A stretch of DNA of 64,000 nt from contig NZ_JACEOL010000030.1 in NCBI RefSeq assembly GCF_013868055.1, forward strand, positions 62,001 to 126,000, given 5' to 3'. The notes beneath the pieces are model-generated. The model had not been told where the DNA came from, made no database searches, and saw nothing but the letters and a program-made list of their open reading frames with translations. This DNA comes from Thermoactinomyces mirandus (lineage in GTDB: Bacteria > Bacillota > Bacilli > Thermoactinomycetales > Thermoactinomycetaceae). Positions 54,107 to 63,861 of the stretch are shown in pieces. A program made the translations under genes and the position numbers. The stretch's first letter is position 1. Every line of letters begins with the position of its first letter.

Positions 54107-56128
54107 ATGAATAATCGAATTGCAGAAAAGGCCATGACGGTCAAACTGGATCCCGTGCTTCCAAAGTATCCGGAATTTGTCAAGGGAATTCGCAGAGCAC
54201 CAAAACGCCAGGCGAATTTAAATCAATCGGACATTCGCCTGGCGATCAGGAATGCACTACGGTATATTCCTGAGCAATTCCATGAGGAAATGGCAAAAGA
54301 ATTTTATGAAGAATTGATGACGTATGGAAAAATCTATGGTTATCGTTTCCGTCCGGAAGGCAATATCTGCGGAAAACCGATTGAAGAATACAAGGGAAAC
54401 TGTGTTGAGGGTAAAGCTATTCAGGTTATGATTGATAATAATCTGAATTTTGATGTTGCGCTGTATCCATATGAGCTGGTTACCTATGGAGAGACTGGTT
54501 CGGTCTGTCAGAATTGGATGCAGTATCGGCTTATTAAAAAGTACCTGGAAGTGATTACCCAGGATCAGACGCTCGTCGTTCTGTCAGGGCACCCGTTGGG
54601 CTTGTTCCACAGCAAGCCGGATGCACCCCGTGTGATAATTACCAATGGTCTCATGATCGGCGAATTTGACAGCATGGAAGATTTCAACCGTGCGCGCGCG
54701 ATTGGTGTTACAAGCTATGGTCAGATGACGGCTGGCGGTTGGATGTACATTGGACCACAGGGCATCGTGCACGGGACATACAATACATTGTTGAACGCCG
54801 GTCGTCTGAAACTGGGTATTCCAAATGAGGGCAATTTAAAGGGATATCTGTTTGTAAGTTCCGGACTCGGTGGAATGAGCGGAGCACAAGGGAAAGCTTG
54901 TGTGATAGCTGGCGGTACAAGTATCATTGCCGAAGTAGATGCGTCAAGAATCAATACACGTTGGGAACAGGGATGGATTACTGATGTTGTAAAGAGTCCG
55001 GCCGAAGCATTTGATCTGGCCTCTGAAAATAAAGAAGAAGGACGAGCATCTGCGATTGCATACCATGGAAATGTAGTTGATCTGCTTCAGTATGCCGTCA
55101 AAAACAATATCCACATCGATCTTCTGAGCGATCAGACCTCCTGCCACGAACCTTATACCGGCGGATACTGCCCGCAGGGGTTGAGCTTCGAGGAGCGTAC
55201 GGAGATGCTCGGAAAGAATCCGGAGGAGTTCCGCCGTCGCGTGGACGAGTCGCTGAAAGTTCACTTCAAAGCGATCAAGACGCTGGTCGAGCGCGGCACC
55301 TACTTCTTTGATTACGGAAACAGCTTCATGAAGGCCGTTTACGATGCCGGCGTCAAGGAAATCTGCCGCAATGGCGTCGATGACAAGGATGGATTCATTT
55401 GGCCTTCCTACGTCGAGGACATCATGGGACCACTGTTGTTTGACTATGGCTACGGGCCGTTCCGTTGGGTCTGTCTGAGCGGCAAGGACGAGGACCTCCG
55501 AAAGACGGATGAGGCGGCGATGAGCTGCATTGATCCGAACCGCCGCTATCAGGATCGCGACAACTATAACTGGATTCGCGATGCGGAAAAGAACAGGCTG
55601 GTTATCGGAACGAAGGCGCGTATTCTGTACCAGGATGCCTTCGGTCGCATGAATATCGCACTGAAGTTCAATGAGATGGTTAAAAATGGTGAAATTGGAC
55701 CAGTTATGCTGGGAAGAGATCATCATGATTGCGGCGGCACGGATTCTCCCTTCCGCGAAACATCGAACATCTACGATGGCTCGAATATCACGGCCGACAT
55801 GGCGACGGCAGTCTACGCCGGCAATGCAGCACGTGGCATGAGTTATGTAGCGTTGCACAACGGTGGCGGCGTCGGCGTCGGCAAGTCGATTAACGGCGGC
55901 TACGGCTTGGTGCTGGATGGCTCGGAACGTGTGGATGAGATCATCAGGAGCGCAATGCCTTGGGACGTGATGTGTGGTGTGGCTCGCCGTTCCTGGGCGA
56001 CCAATGAACCAGCCATGAAGACTGCCGCGGAATATAACGATGTAATGAAGGGACAGGATCATATCACTTTGCCATATGTCGTGGATGATTCCCTTATTGA
56101 TGCAGTTTGCAAAGAGAAAAACAATTAA
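54107..56128 (+). CDS. hutU: Urocanate hydratase HutU (long form)
   Basis: HutU adds water to urocanate to give imidazolonepropionate using tightly bound NAD. The 673-residue protein contains TGSVCQNWMQYRLI, SGLGGMSGAQGKACVIAGG, DLLSDQTSCHEPYTGGYCPQG and the end block GRDHHDCGGTDSPFRETSN. It is longer than the roughly 550-residue Bacillus subtilis enzyme; the long form is known from Clostridia and Bacteroidetes, which agrees with a foreign origin of this block. ATTGGAGG lies upstream of the ATG. Confidence 0.96.
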   Translation: MNNRIAEKAMTVKLDPVLPKYPEFVKGIRRAPKRQANLNQSDIRLAIRNALRYIPEQFHEEMAKEFYEELMTYGKIYGYRFRPEGNICGKPIEEYKGNCVEGKAIQVMIDNNLNFDVALYPYELVTYGETGSVCQNWMQYRLIKKYLEVITQDQTLVVLSGHPLGLFHSKPDAPRVIITNGLMIGEFDSMEDFNRARAIGVTSYGQMTAGGWMYIGPQGIVHGTYNTLLNAGRLKLGIPNEGNLKGYLFVSSGLGGMSGAQGKACVIAGGTSIIAEVDASRINTRWEQGWITDVVKSPAEAFDLASENKEEGRASAIAYHGNVVDLLQYAVKNNIHIDLLSDQTSCHEPYTGGYCPQGLSFEERTEMLGKNPEEFRRRVDESLKVHFKAIKTLVERGTYFFDYGNSFMKAVYDAGVKEICRNGVDDKDGFIWPSYVEDIMGPLLFDYGYGPFRWVCLSGKDEDLRKTDEAAMSCIDPNRRYQDRDNYNWIRDAEKNRLVIGTKARILYQDAFGRMNIALKFNEMVKNGEIGPVMLGRDHHDCGGTDSPFRETSNIYDGSNITADMATAVYAGNAARGMSYVALHNGGGVGVGKSINGGYGLVLDGSERVDEIIRSAMPWDVMCGVARRSWATNEPAMKTAAEYNDVMKGQDHITLPYVVDDSLIDAVCKEKNN

Positions 56129-56147
56129 CCATTGGGAGCTGGAGCAT

Positions 56148-57413
56148 ATGTCAAACTATTTAATTGTCAACGCGAAGGAACTCGTCACAGTATCAGGTTT
56201 TGCCGGAAAGTGTGGCGAAGAAATGCAGGATGTTGGCGTTATTTCAAATGGCGCCCTCTATCTTGCGGATGGAAAAATAATGGACGTAGGTACCACTGAA
56301 GAAGTTCAAAACTGGTTACTGGATCAGGGAATTACATCGGAGTGCTATCTTCTTGTCGATGCTGGCAACAAGGTTGTGATGCCAGGATTCATCGATTCTC
56401 ACACGCATTTTGTCTTCGGTGGTTATCGGGATGATGAATATGTGTTACGGCTTCAGGGCGTGAAATACTCGGAATTGATGGAGGAAGGCGGGATTCGGCG
56501 GACTGTATCTTCAACCCGCAAAGCAAGTTTCGAGGAACTGTACGATTCAGGCTACAAACGTCTTCAGCAAATGCTGATGATGGGCATCACAACGGTCGAA
56601 GGAAAAAGCGGCTATGGTCTGGATTTGGAAACCGAATTAAAGCAACTCGATGTCATGGAGAAGTTAAACCAGACACACCCGATTCACATCGTCAGAACAT
56701 ATATGGGTGCACACGAATTGGCTCCTGAATTTGCGGGATCTCCAGATCAATATATTGACTTTTTAATTAAAGAGGGTTTGCCATCGGTCAGGGGAAAGGC
56801 GAAGTTTTGCGATATTTTCACAGAAGTGGGGGTCTTTGACCACAAGCAAACCAGACGTTTGTTGCACAAAGCTGTAGAAATGGGATTTCAGCTCAAGATG
56901 CATGCTGATGAAATGGTGCCCTATGGTGGAGCCGAACTGGCTGCTGAATTAAAGACTGTCAGCGTCGATCATTTGTTAAATATATCGGATAATGGAATTC
57001 AAAAACTGAAAGAGTCAGGGACGGTAGCGACACTTTTACCAAATACAGCGTTCAGCTTGAGGGAGAAATATGCACCGGCACGTCGGATGATTGACGCAGG
57101 ACTTCCTGTGGCTTTGGCATCGGATATGAATCCGGGCAGCTGTTACAGCCAAAGCATTCCTCTGATCATCGCATTGGCCACCATTGAGATGAAAATGACG
57201 ATTGAAGAGACGATTACGGCGTTAACTTTAAATGGTGCTGCTGCTCTTGACCTGGCGGATGTGACAGGAAGCCTGGATACAGGAAAAGACGCCGATGTCA
57301 TTATTCTTGATGCACCGTCCTATAAACATCTGGCGTATCATTTCGCCATGAATCTTGTCGAGAGTGTGTTTATCAAAGGAAATCTCGAATATACCAGAAA
57401 AATTGGCCCTTGA
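56148..57413 (+). CDS. hutI: Imidazolonepropionase HutI
   Basis: HutI opens the imidazolone ring to N-formimino-glutamate. The 421-residue amidohydrolase has the metal motif GFIDSHTHFVFGG, TTVEGKSGYGLD with the substrate residues, MHADEM and the late ASDMNPGSC aspartate. The chosen ATG at 56148 follows GGAGC; longer readings overlap hutU. The gap to hutU is 19 bases. Confidence 0.95.
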   Translation: MSNYLIVNAKELVTVSGFAGKCGEEMQDVGVISNGALYLADGKIMDVGTTEEVQNWLLDQGITSECYLLVDAGNKVVMPGFIDSHTHFVFGGYRDDEYVLRLQGVKYSELMEEGGIRRTVSSTRKASFEELYDSGYKRLQQMLMMGITTVEGKSGYGLDLETELKQLDVMEKLNQTHPIHIVRTYMGAHELAPEFAGSPDQYIDFLIKEGLPSVRGKAKFCDIFTEVGVFDHKQTRRLLHKAVEMGFQLKMHADEMVPYGGAELAAELKTVSVDHLLNISDNGIQKLKESGTVATLLPNTAFSLREKYAPARRMIDAGLPVALASDMNPGSCYSQSIPLIIALATIEMKMTIEETITALTLNGAAALDLADVTGSLDTGKDADVIILDAPSYKHLAYHFAMNLVESVFIKGNLEYTRKIGP

Positions 57414-57449
57414 GAATTTTCAAGCGTCGATTACAGGAAAGGACTTCAT

Positions 57450-58748
57450 ATGAATACAAAAAATTATACCGCTGCGGTCCTGGTAAAGTTTATCATGTTT
57501 GCGGCGCTTGGTATTTTCATGTTTTTTGTGCCCGTTACAATGAATGGGGTGAATAGTATACCACTGGATCACATGGTCAATGTTATCAAGAAAATTCCAA
57601 ACTACTTCACAGTTTTTGGTGTATCCATTTTCCTGGGGGGAATTGCATACTCCTTTTTCTCAGGCACATGGAAAAAAACGACGTCTTCTAAAGTATTTTT
57701 TATATTGAAATTAACAGGCATCATCTTCATGACGATGTATCTTACTGGAAATGGCCCTGATCGCTTCATGGAAGATGACATGCTTCCATTTATATGGGAT
57801 AAGATTATGGTTCCTGTTGCGACGATTGTACCGGTTGGTTCTATTTTCCTTGCATTTATAACAAACTTTGGTCTGATGGAGTTTTTTGGAGTGTTGTTGG
57901 AAAAGGTAATGCGTCCAATCTGGAAAACGCCGGGACGTTCGGCTGTAGATGCAGTTGCATCGTTTGTCGGCAGCTATTCATTGGCACTTCTGATCACGAA
58001 CCGTGTTTATCTGGGGAAGAAATATACTGCAAAAGAGGCAACTATTATTGCTACCGGTTTTTCAACAGTTTCAGCAACTTTTATGGTGATTGTTGCAAAT
58101 GCTTTGGGAATAATGAATCATTGGCTTTTGTATTTCACTTTAACAGCAGTGATCACATTCATTGTTACGGCAATCACCGCAAGAATATATCCACTCAGCA
58201 AGATGCCGGACAAGTATGTTGATGGAACTCCAAGATGCGTAGAAAAGCAGAAACCGATAACACTAAGCCGTGCACTGTCTGAGGGAATGGAAGCTTTCCA
58301 TGCTGCACCGGGTGTCGGGAAGGTGGTTTTCGACAACTTTATTAATGGATTCAGGATGTCGCTCAATATTGCACCGTCCATCCTGGCAATCGGCATGCTG
58401 GGACTAATCATAGCAGAATATACGCCAGTATTCTCAGTTATTGGATATATTTTCTACCCTTTCACAGTGCTGACACAAACACCGGATGCTTTGCTTTCGG
58501 CGAAAGCCGTGTCGACCAGTATTGCTGAAATGATGCTTCCAGCAGCGTTTGTTGTTGACACGCCGGTTATCACCCGTTTCATGGTGGGGATCGTCAGTGT
58601 TTCGGAGATTTTGTTCTTCTCCGCATCGATACCTTGTATAATGGGAACGGCTATTCCTCTTACGATAAAAGACTATATCATCATTTGGATTGAACGTGTG
58701 ATACTGTCCATACTTATTGCAATGCCAATCTTGCATCTGATATTCTGA
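57450..58748 (+). CDS. YjiH family membrane protein (nucleoside-recognition domain)
   Basis: The 432-residue protein has about ten membrane helices. It shows the YjiH-type stretch EFFGVLLEKVMRPIWKTPGRSAVDAVASFVGSYSLA and, later, PDALLSAKAVSTSIAEMMLPA. Such proteins often sit beside hut genes in Clostridia and Peptostreptococcaceae and may import histidine or urocanate; this is not proven. GGAAAGGACTTCAT precedes the ATG. A strong terminator follows. Confidence 0.82.
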   Translation: MNTKNYTAAVLVKFIMFAALGIFMFFVPVTMNGVNSIPLDHMVNVIKKIPNYFTVFGVSIFLGGIAYSFFSGTWKKTTSSKVFFILKLTGIIFMTMYLTGNGPDRFMEDDMLPFIWDKIMVPVATIVPVGSIFLAFITNFGLMEFFGVLLEKVMRPIWKTPGRSAVDAVASFVGSYSLALLITNRVYLGKKYTAKEATIIATGFSTVSATFMVIVANALGIMNHWLLYFTLTAVITFIVTAITARIYPLSKMPDKYVDGTPRCVEKQKPITLSRALSEGMEAFHAAPGVGKVVFDNFINGFRMSLNIAPSILAIGMLGLIIAEYTPVFSVIGYIFYPFTVLTQTPDALLSAKAVSTSIAEMMLPAAFVVDTPVITRFMVGIVSVSEILFFSASIPCIMGTAIPLTIKDYIIIWIERVILSILIAMPILHLIF

Positions 58749-58783
58749 TTAATGCGCTGTCAATCAGTGTTTCTTTACACAAT

Positions 58784-58826
58784 ACAGAAGTCGCCTCGTT
58801 ATGAAAGCGACTTCTGTCCGGTTTTA
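58784..58826 (+). terminator. Terminator of the hut block
   Basis: ACAGAAGTCGC and GCGACTTCTGT form a perfect 11-bp stem, followed by CCGGTTTTATAG. Confidence 0.8.
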
Positions 58827-58930
58827 TAGTGATTTGGCAGATATACAGGAAATTGGAAAGCAACAGGGAACATCATCTGCATACGTGTGCAGGCGGCTTT
58901 CGGTCCCCATACTGAGTATGAAAACATTGT

Positions 58931-59174
58931 TATGAGGAAGTCCGCAGCTGTACCTGCACCGCATCAGGTGTAATATACCGCTCCAGGAAGGAACTCACAC
59001 CCTTGCCGAAGCAAATCATCCATATCGAGGTGCCCGGGGTGGACGGTCATATCGCCGAAGCGATTCAGTACCGCAGTCTGAACCGGAAGTTTTGGGGAAA
59101 GGATGCTTAATATTTTTGCTACAGTTTAACAGATCTGTAAGAAACTCTGTATCTATATGGACGGAGTTTTTTAA
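58931..59174 (+). pseudogene. Remnant of the comM 3' end with its terminator
   Basis: Blocks such as AGCTGTACCTGCACCGCATC, CATATCGAGGTGCC, and CATATCGCCGAAGCGATTCA through GGAAGTTTTGGGG match the comM 3' end in order; the middle part (about codons 380-490) is deleted and frames are lost. The stem of the comM terminator (CTCTGT...ACGGAG, T6) is kept at 59143-59172. The form GCATCAGGTG is nearer to the second copy (43600) than to comM itself. Confidence 0.8.
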
Positions 59175-59310
59175 ATGAGAAAAACAAAGTTTCATTTAAT
59201 TGGTACATTTATTCAGCTCTTATCATATGATAAATCAGCCGATTGGGCCCTGGAGATTTGGGGAATTCAGCTGATCCCGGGGGTTAGGGCAATTTTTTAC
59301 CAGGAAGGGA

Positions 59311-59823
59311 ATGAGCCGAATGTACTATATGTTCAATATGTATCCATATCCTTATTACTTCCCGATGCATTACCCGGACGAGATGACAAGAAGACGTCGC
59401 AGGATTCCATTAAAAGATTATGGTAAAAAACCATTTGTTGTAAATATAAAACAGGCTGCTAAACAGAATCATACATTTCGTACTGCTATATGGACAGGAG
59501 AACATTTGCAAGTGACGTTGATGAAGATCGATGTTGGAGATGATATCGGTTTGGAAATTCATCCTGACGTTGATCAATTCCTGCGTATTGAAGAAGGGCA
59601 AGGATTGGTACAAATGGGTGACAGGAAAGATCAATTGGACTTTAAAGCTGAAGTTTATGATAATTATGCGATCATGGTACCTGCCGGCAAATGGCACAAT
59701 TTAATCAATACAGGCAATAAGCCGTTAAAGCTTTATACAATTTATGCACCGCCTGAGCATCCTTTCGGTACTGTTCATAACACGAAGGCAGATGCGATGA
59801 AAGGAAATTCCAATCCGTATTGA
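59311..59823 (+). CDS. Cupin-domain protein
   Basis: The 170-residue protein has a Tyr-, Met- and Pro-rich N-terminus (MYPYPYYFPMHYPDEM, about residues 10-25) followed by a single cupin barrel with the metal-type motifs GLEIHPDVDQFLRIEEGQG and VPAGKWHNLINTG. Relatives in Bacilli are often linked to sporulation or stress, but substrate and reaction are unknown. AGGAAGGGA stands directly before the ATG at 59311; the in-frame ATG at 59320 has better spacing and may be used. It directly follows a comM remnant. Confidence 0.85.
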   Translation: MSRMYYMFNMYPYPYYFPMHYPDEMTRRRRRIPLKDYGKKPFVVNIKQAAKQNHTFRTAIWTGEHLQVTLMKIDVGDDIGLEIHPDVDQFLRIEEGQGLVQMGDRKDQLDFKAEVYDNYAIMVPAGKWHNLINTGNKPLKLYTIYAPPEHPFGTVHNTKADAMKGNSNPY

Positions 59824-59877
59824 AAACCCCGGTGTTTTTCATTGAATTATTACATCATTCCAAATTAATGGTTGGGA

Positions 59878-59929
59878 AATAAAGAGGAGTGGATTGTTGT
59901 TGCAGATCAGGGTTTGGACTCTTTATTTT
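59878..59929 (+). terminator. Hairpin after the cupin gene
   Basis: AAATAAAGAG pairs with CTCTTTATTT over a loop of about 30 bases. A smaller stem GAAAAC...GTTTTTC stands right behind the stop codon (59822-59840). One of these ends the cupin transcript. Confidence 0.55.
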
Positions 59930-60079
59930 GACAGGTAAATCAGAAAATTTATCATGTCTGGCATATAACAGGGGAAAATTACTTTAAGCAAAAATTTTCT
60001 AGATCTCGAAGGGATTATTAATATTCGGTGGAATTTGTTATGAAAAATATAATGGCCAATACCAATAAAAGATGGTTAA

Positions 60080-60107
60080 AAAACCAGGGGATTGCTCTGG
60101 TTTTTTT
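60080..60107 (+). terminator. Hairpin AACCAG/CTGGTT with T7
   Basis: A short stem followed by a run of seven T. No gene was seen between 59930 and here, so the source of the transcript is unclear. Confidence 0.65.
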
Positions 60108-60586
60108 GGTTCAATGATGAAGGGGTTACCCTTTTTTCTGGATGTGTGAAAAAAACCTTCTTTTCCAGGCTCGACCATGATGAATATCAAAACGTGGTTT
60201 GCATCGGTACCTGAACCGGTTTTACGCTTTATTACAAAGATTTTTTACTAACCTTTAGAAGGCTGATTATAAAGTTGTTTTATAATTGATTGAATAATGC
60301 ATTATTATTTACAAAAAAATTATAATAAAAAAATAATAATTTATTATAGTATAATTGCGAACAAAGCGATTTGAAAATATAATTATACTAAACAAATTTG
60401 GCAAAGGAAGGGGGAGGATGTATGGGGTTCCGAACCGCTCCGGTTAGTTGAATTGGTATGAATACTTGCAAATCTGCTTTACCTGTTGTGAGAAAAATTG
60501 GACGACGTCACCAACAATCTCCAGGGAAGTAACTTGTCAGTACGGTATGAAAATATACCGATTGTAATCAAAAAGGAGCGATTCAG
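60108..60586 (+). promoter_or_regulatory. A+T-rich upstream region of the FAD/MFS/NMO operon
   Basis: Between 60270 and 60400 the DNA is almost pure A and T and includes the perfect palindrome AATAATGCATTATT (60293-60306) and a TATAAT at about 60350 without a good -35 partner. Such palindromes are typical operator shapes, for example for metal or peroxide regulators, but I cannot assign one. After it comes a strong ribosome site with a 9-codon frame (60422). Confidence 0.4.
60422..60451 (+). CDS. Candidate 9-codon leader peptide
   Basis: GGAAGGGGGAGG precedes ATG, giving MGFRTAPVS and a stop, 135 bases upstream of the FAD protein gene. An overlapping ATG at 60418 (MYGVPNRSG) is too close to the site. 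AACCG/CGGTT inside the frame could form a small stem. A site this strong before so short a frame is unusual and may point to translational control or a tiny peptide; it may also be chance. Confidence 0.3.
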   Translation: MGFRTAPVS

Positions 60587-62527
60587 ATGCCAGGCCATTG
60601 CTTAAGGATTGCCATCATTGGAATGGGCCCTCGTGGACTTTCGGTTTTGGAACGTCTGTGTGCCAACGTTGCCGAGTTTCAAGGTCAGGACATTGAAATT
60701 CATCTTGTGGATCCTCACCTGCCTGGTTCAGGCAGTGTATGGAGAACCGGCCAATCCCGGTGTCTGCTGGCAAATACGATCGCGTCACAGATTACCATGT
60801 TTACAGATGCCAGTGTCGACTGTGCGGGACCTCATGTTCCCGGTCCAAGCCTTTACGAATGGGCACGGTTTATTACGCTTGTTGATTTTGAAAATTACAG
60901 TGATGCAATACTGGAAGAAGCGCGCAAAATACAACCGAATTCCTATCCCTCCCGTGTTCTTTATGGTTATTATCTGGAATGGGTATATCGGCAAGTGCTC
61001 CGCAATCTTCCAGGCAATGTCAACGTCCAATACCATCAGTCTCAGGCTGTCGCTTTGGATGACGGGAACGATGGACAACAGGTGATCTCACTTGAGAATG
61101 AATCAGAACCTTTGCTCGTGGATGCTGTCGTGCTGGCGTTGGGACACACTTCTGCAACTCTTTCCGGGGAGGAAAAGCGCCTGTTCGATTTTGCGAATGA
61201 GAACGGCCTGTGTTATGTCCCACCAGCCAATCCGGCAGATGCCGACTTAAATCAGGTAAAAGCAGACGAAGCGGTTATCCTGCGGGGGTTAGGGTTGAAT
61301 TTTTTTGATTATATGGCATTATTAACGATAGGTCGTGGAGGTCGGTTTGTCCGTCAACAAGGGCGCCTGGTGTATGAGGCATCCGGGCAAGAGCCAAGAA
61401 TGGTTGCCGGTTCCCGACGCGGAATCCCCTATCATGCTCGTGCTGAAAACGAGAAAGGGCCATTTGGACGACATCAGCCACTTATACTGACCCCTGAAGT
61501 AATCAGTAAATTTCTTGATCGGGCAACTCGTGGCGAGAAAATCCATTTTCGCTCAGAGGTATGGCCGTTGCTGGCAAAAGAGGTCGAAACATTATATTAC
61601 TCTACACTGATCCATACAACATCATGCAAGTATCGGGCGTTGTTGTTTCAGGAACGTTATCTCAAAGAGCCTTGGGGAAGCGAAAAAGAAAAGCAACTGC
61701 TGGACGAGTTTGGAATAAGTCGTGCCGATCGATGGAGTTGGGAACGATTGACCCTGCCATATGGGAATATGTCCTTCAATAGTCAGGAGGAATTCCGCGT
61801 TTGGCTGATTGAATATCTGTACCGGGATCTGTCCGAGGCTCAAAAAGGCAATATTTCGGGTCCATTGAAAGCAGCACTTGATGCCTTGCGAGACTTGCGT
61901 AACGAGATGCGTATTATTGTAGACCATGGGAGATTAAGTGGTGAATCGTACCGGGATGACCTGCAAAACTGGTTCACGCCCCTCAACGCTTTCCTTTCCA
62001 TTGGTCCACCAGCTTCTCGAATTGAGCAGATGATCGCCCTGATTGAGGCTGGAATTCTGGATGTGCTCGGACCAGACCTGAAGGTAGAACCACTCATCAG
62101 TTCCGCCCGTTTTCGTGCCTATTCTCCGCGAATCAATGACAGCGAGGTTGAAGCTGCTGTTCTTATTGAGGCACGTATGCCTGACATCAATCTGAATCGT
62201 TCTGCCAATCCGCTACTGACTCACTTGATGCAAACAGAACAATGCCGTCCTTACGTTATCACCAATCCGGACGGTTCTGGCTACGAAACTGGTGGTTTAG
62301 CTGTTACCACGCCACCAAACCGGTTAATAAACCGAAACGGTACCGTACATCCCCGCCGCTTTGCGTTTGGTGTTCCGACCGAAGGAGTCCATTGGGTCAC
62401 CGGAATAGGCATCCGGCCAGGTGTCAATTCGGTTTTGCTCACTGATTCAGATGCAATCGCAAGGGCCGTGCTCGGAATTACTTCTGATACGGGAAGCAAG
62501 CAAATCAAAGACTTGAGTCGGATATAG
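60587..62527 (+). CDS. FAD/NAD(P)-binding protein
   Basis: The 646-residue protein begins with a Rossmann fold IAIIGMGPRGLSVLERL, the family mark of the FAD-NAD(P)-binding group (NAD_binding_9 type). Further on it has VVLALGHTSATLSG, the second nucleotide segment AVILRGLGLNFFDYMALL and the late TPPNRLINRNGTVHPRRFAFG. No membrane segment is visible. Its reaction is unknown; relatives occur in natural-product and metal-homeostasis loci. AAAAGGAGCGATTCAG precedes the ATG. An MFS gene and a nitronate monooxygenase follow on the same strand. Confidence 0.85.
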   Translation: MPGHCLRIAIIGMGPRGLSVLERLCANVAEFQGQDIEIHLVDPHLPGSGSVWRTGQSRCLLANTIASQITMFTDASVDCAGPHVPGPSLYEWARFITLVDFENYSDAILEEARKIQPNSYPSRVLYGYYLEWVYRQVLRNLPGNVNVQYHQSQAVALDDGNDGQQVISLENESEPLLVDAVVLALGHTSATLSGEEKRLFDFANENGLCYVPPANPADADLNQVKADEAVILRGLGLNFFDYMALLTIGRGGRFVRQQGRLVYEASGQEPRMVAGSRRGIPYHARAENEKGPFGRHQPLILTPEVISKFLDRATRGEKIHFRSEVWPLLAKEVETLYYSTLIHTTSCKYRALLFQERYLKEPWGSEKEKQLLDEFGISRADRWSWERLTLPYGNMSFNSQEEFRVWLIEYLYRDLSEAQKGNISGPLKAALDALRDLRNEMRIIVDHGRLSGESYRDDLQNWFTPLNAFLSIGPPASRIEQMIALIEAGILDVLGPDLKVEPLISSARFRAYSPRINDSEVEAAVLIEARMPDINLNRSANPLLTHLMQTEQCRPYVITNPDGSGYETGGLAVTTPPNRLINRNGTVHPRRFAFGVPTEGVHWVTGIGIRPGVNSVLLTDSDAIARAVLGITSDTGSKQIKDLSRI

Positions 62528-62634
62528 ATTCTGGTTTTCTTTCTCTGCCTTGTCGGATAGGCATATCCTTTGACAGACATATCTCATAATTCGATATAGG
62601 GCGAAGATTTTTTATTGTAATTTTTCCTGTTGAG

Positions 62635-63861
62635 GTGCTAAAACGTGCAAAAAAAAAACTGATATTCACTGTGTTTTCGGGAATGGTTGCCCTGTTAATC
62701 GCCATGGGGATCGGACGTTTTGCTTATACTCCTCTTCTCCCCTATATGCAACAGAGTCAGCAATTCTCAGAAACCATGGCGGGTTACCTGGCATCCAGTA
62801 ACTATTTGGGATATTTGCTGGGAGCTGTATTTACCGGAGCCATACGTTGGGGAAATAAACGAACCCTTTTCTGCCAGATCGGTCTTTTTGCCAATATTTT
62901 GACCACCGGATTGATGGGAAGCACTGCTGATGAATGGCTTTGGTGGTTATGGCGTTTTTTGTCGGGAATCTCCAGCGCCATGGTATTGGTACTCGCTTCC
63001 GGCATTGTGCTGGATCAATTGGCTAAATACCGGCGGATGAGCTGGGCAGGTTTTTTCTATGGTGGAGTTGGATGGGGGATATTTTTTAGCGGATTGTTTG
63101 TCCCTTATCTGGTTCAATGGCTGGATTGGGATGGGGCTTGGTTCGGTTTAATGATTTTCAGCCTGTTGATCGGGCTGCCTTCGTTTTTTGGTCTGAGAGA
63201 AACGGATTTGCCAAATCAGTCCTCAACAGCAGAGACCTCTCCCCGAAAAATAACTCATACTGATAAAAAGCAACTGTGTTGGTTAATGGCAGCCTATGGG
63301 TGCGAAGGGTTGGGTTATATCGTAACCGGAACGTTTCTTGTGGCCATTGCTGCCGATATTCCGACGTTGGCGCATCATCCCACAATAAGCTGGATTGTGG
63401 CGGGCCTTGCAGCCATCCCATCTTGCATTATCTGGGCGTGGATCGTCAAGTATTGGGGATATTCCATCACCTTAATTCTTGCCTATATATTACAAGCTGT
63501 TGGTGTTTTGCTTCCCGTAATTGAAACGAATGAAGCGGGGATTTATGCAGGAGCTTTTCTTTTCGGAGGTACATTTATGGGGATTACCACGCTTGTGACC
63601 TCTATGGGTCGAAATATGTATCCCAAACAAAGCAGCCAGGTTATCGGTTATTTAACGGCGGTGTACGGAATCGGACAAATACTGGGCCCCATCGGAGCAG
63701 GAATTTTGGCTGAAAAAACGCATAGTTATGCTTTGTCGTTGGTAGGAGCTACCGGGATTTTGTTGTTGGGAGTCACCTTTATTTTTATCATTGGTCTCTT
63801 GCAGTATATGGAACGAAAAAGGAGGTATTCTCATGACTTGGTATCGGACAAAATTAACTGA
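62635..63861 (+). CDS. YbfB/YjiJ-type MFS transporter
   Basis: The 408-residue protein has twelve hydrophobic segments; [23 protein letters not shown] at the first helix and [14 protein letters not shown] at the second are the usual pattern of this MFS group. The reading starts at GTG 62635, for which the ribosome site is poor. A second GTG at 62646 would have GAGGTG at a good distance but is out of frame by one base through the A10 run behind it. An exporter for the product of the neighbouring enzymes is likely but unproven. Confidence 0.85.
   Translation: MLKRAKKKLIFTVFSGMVALLIAMGIGRFAYTPLLPYMQQSQQFSETMAGYLASSNYLGYLLGAVFTGAIRWGNKRTLFCQIGLFANILTTGLMGSTADEWLWWLWRFLSGISSAMVLVLASGIVLDQLAKYRRMSWAGFFYGGVGWGIFFSGLFVPYLVQWLDWDGAWFGLMIFSLLIGLPSFFGLRETDLPNQSSTAETSPRKITHTDKKQLCWLMAAYGCEGLGYIVTGTFLVAIAADIPTLAHHPTISWIVAGLAAIPSCIIWAWIVKYWGYSITLILAYILQAVGVLLPVIETNEAGIYAGAFLFGGTFMGITTLVTSMGRNMYPKQSSQVIGYLTAVYGIGQILGPIGAGILAEKTHSYALSLVGATGILLLGVTFIFIIGLLQYMERKRRYSHDLVSDKIN

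Noticed and set aside
53919..54110. 63-codon frame before hutU
   Set aside because: No ribosome site, overlaps the hutU start and resembles no protein I know.
59175..59426. 83-codon frame overlapping the cupin gene
   Set aside because: It begins inside the comM terminator remnant and is out of frame with the well-supported cupin protein.
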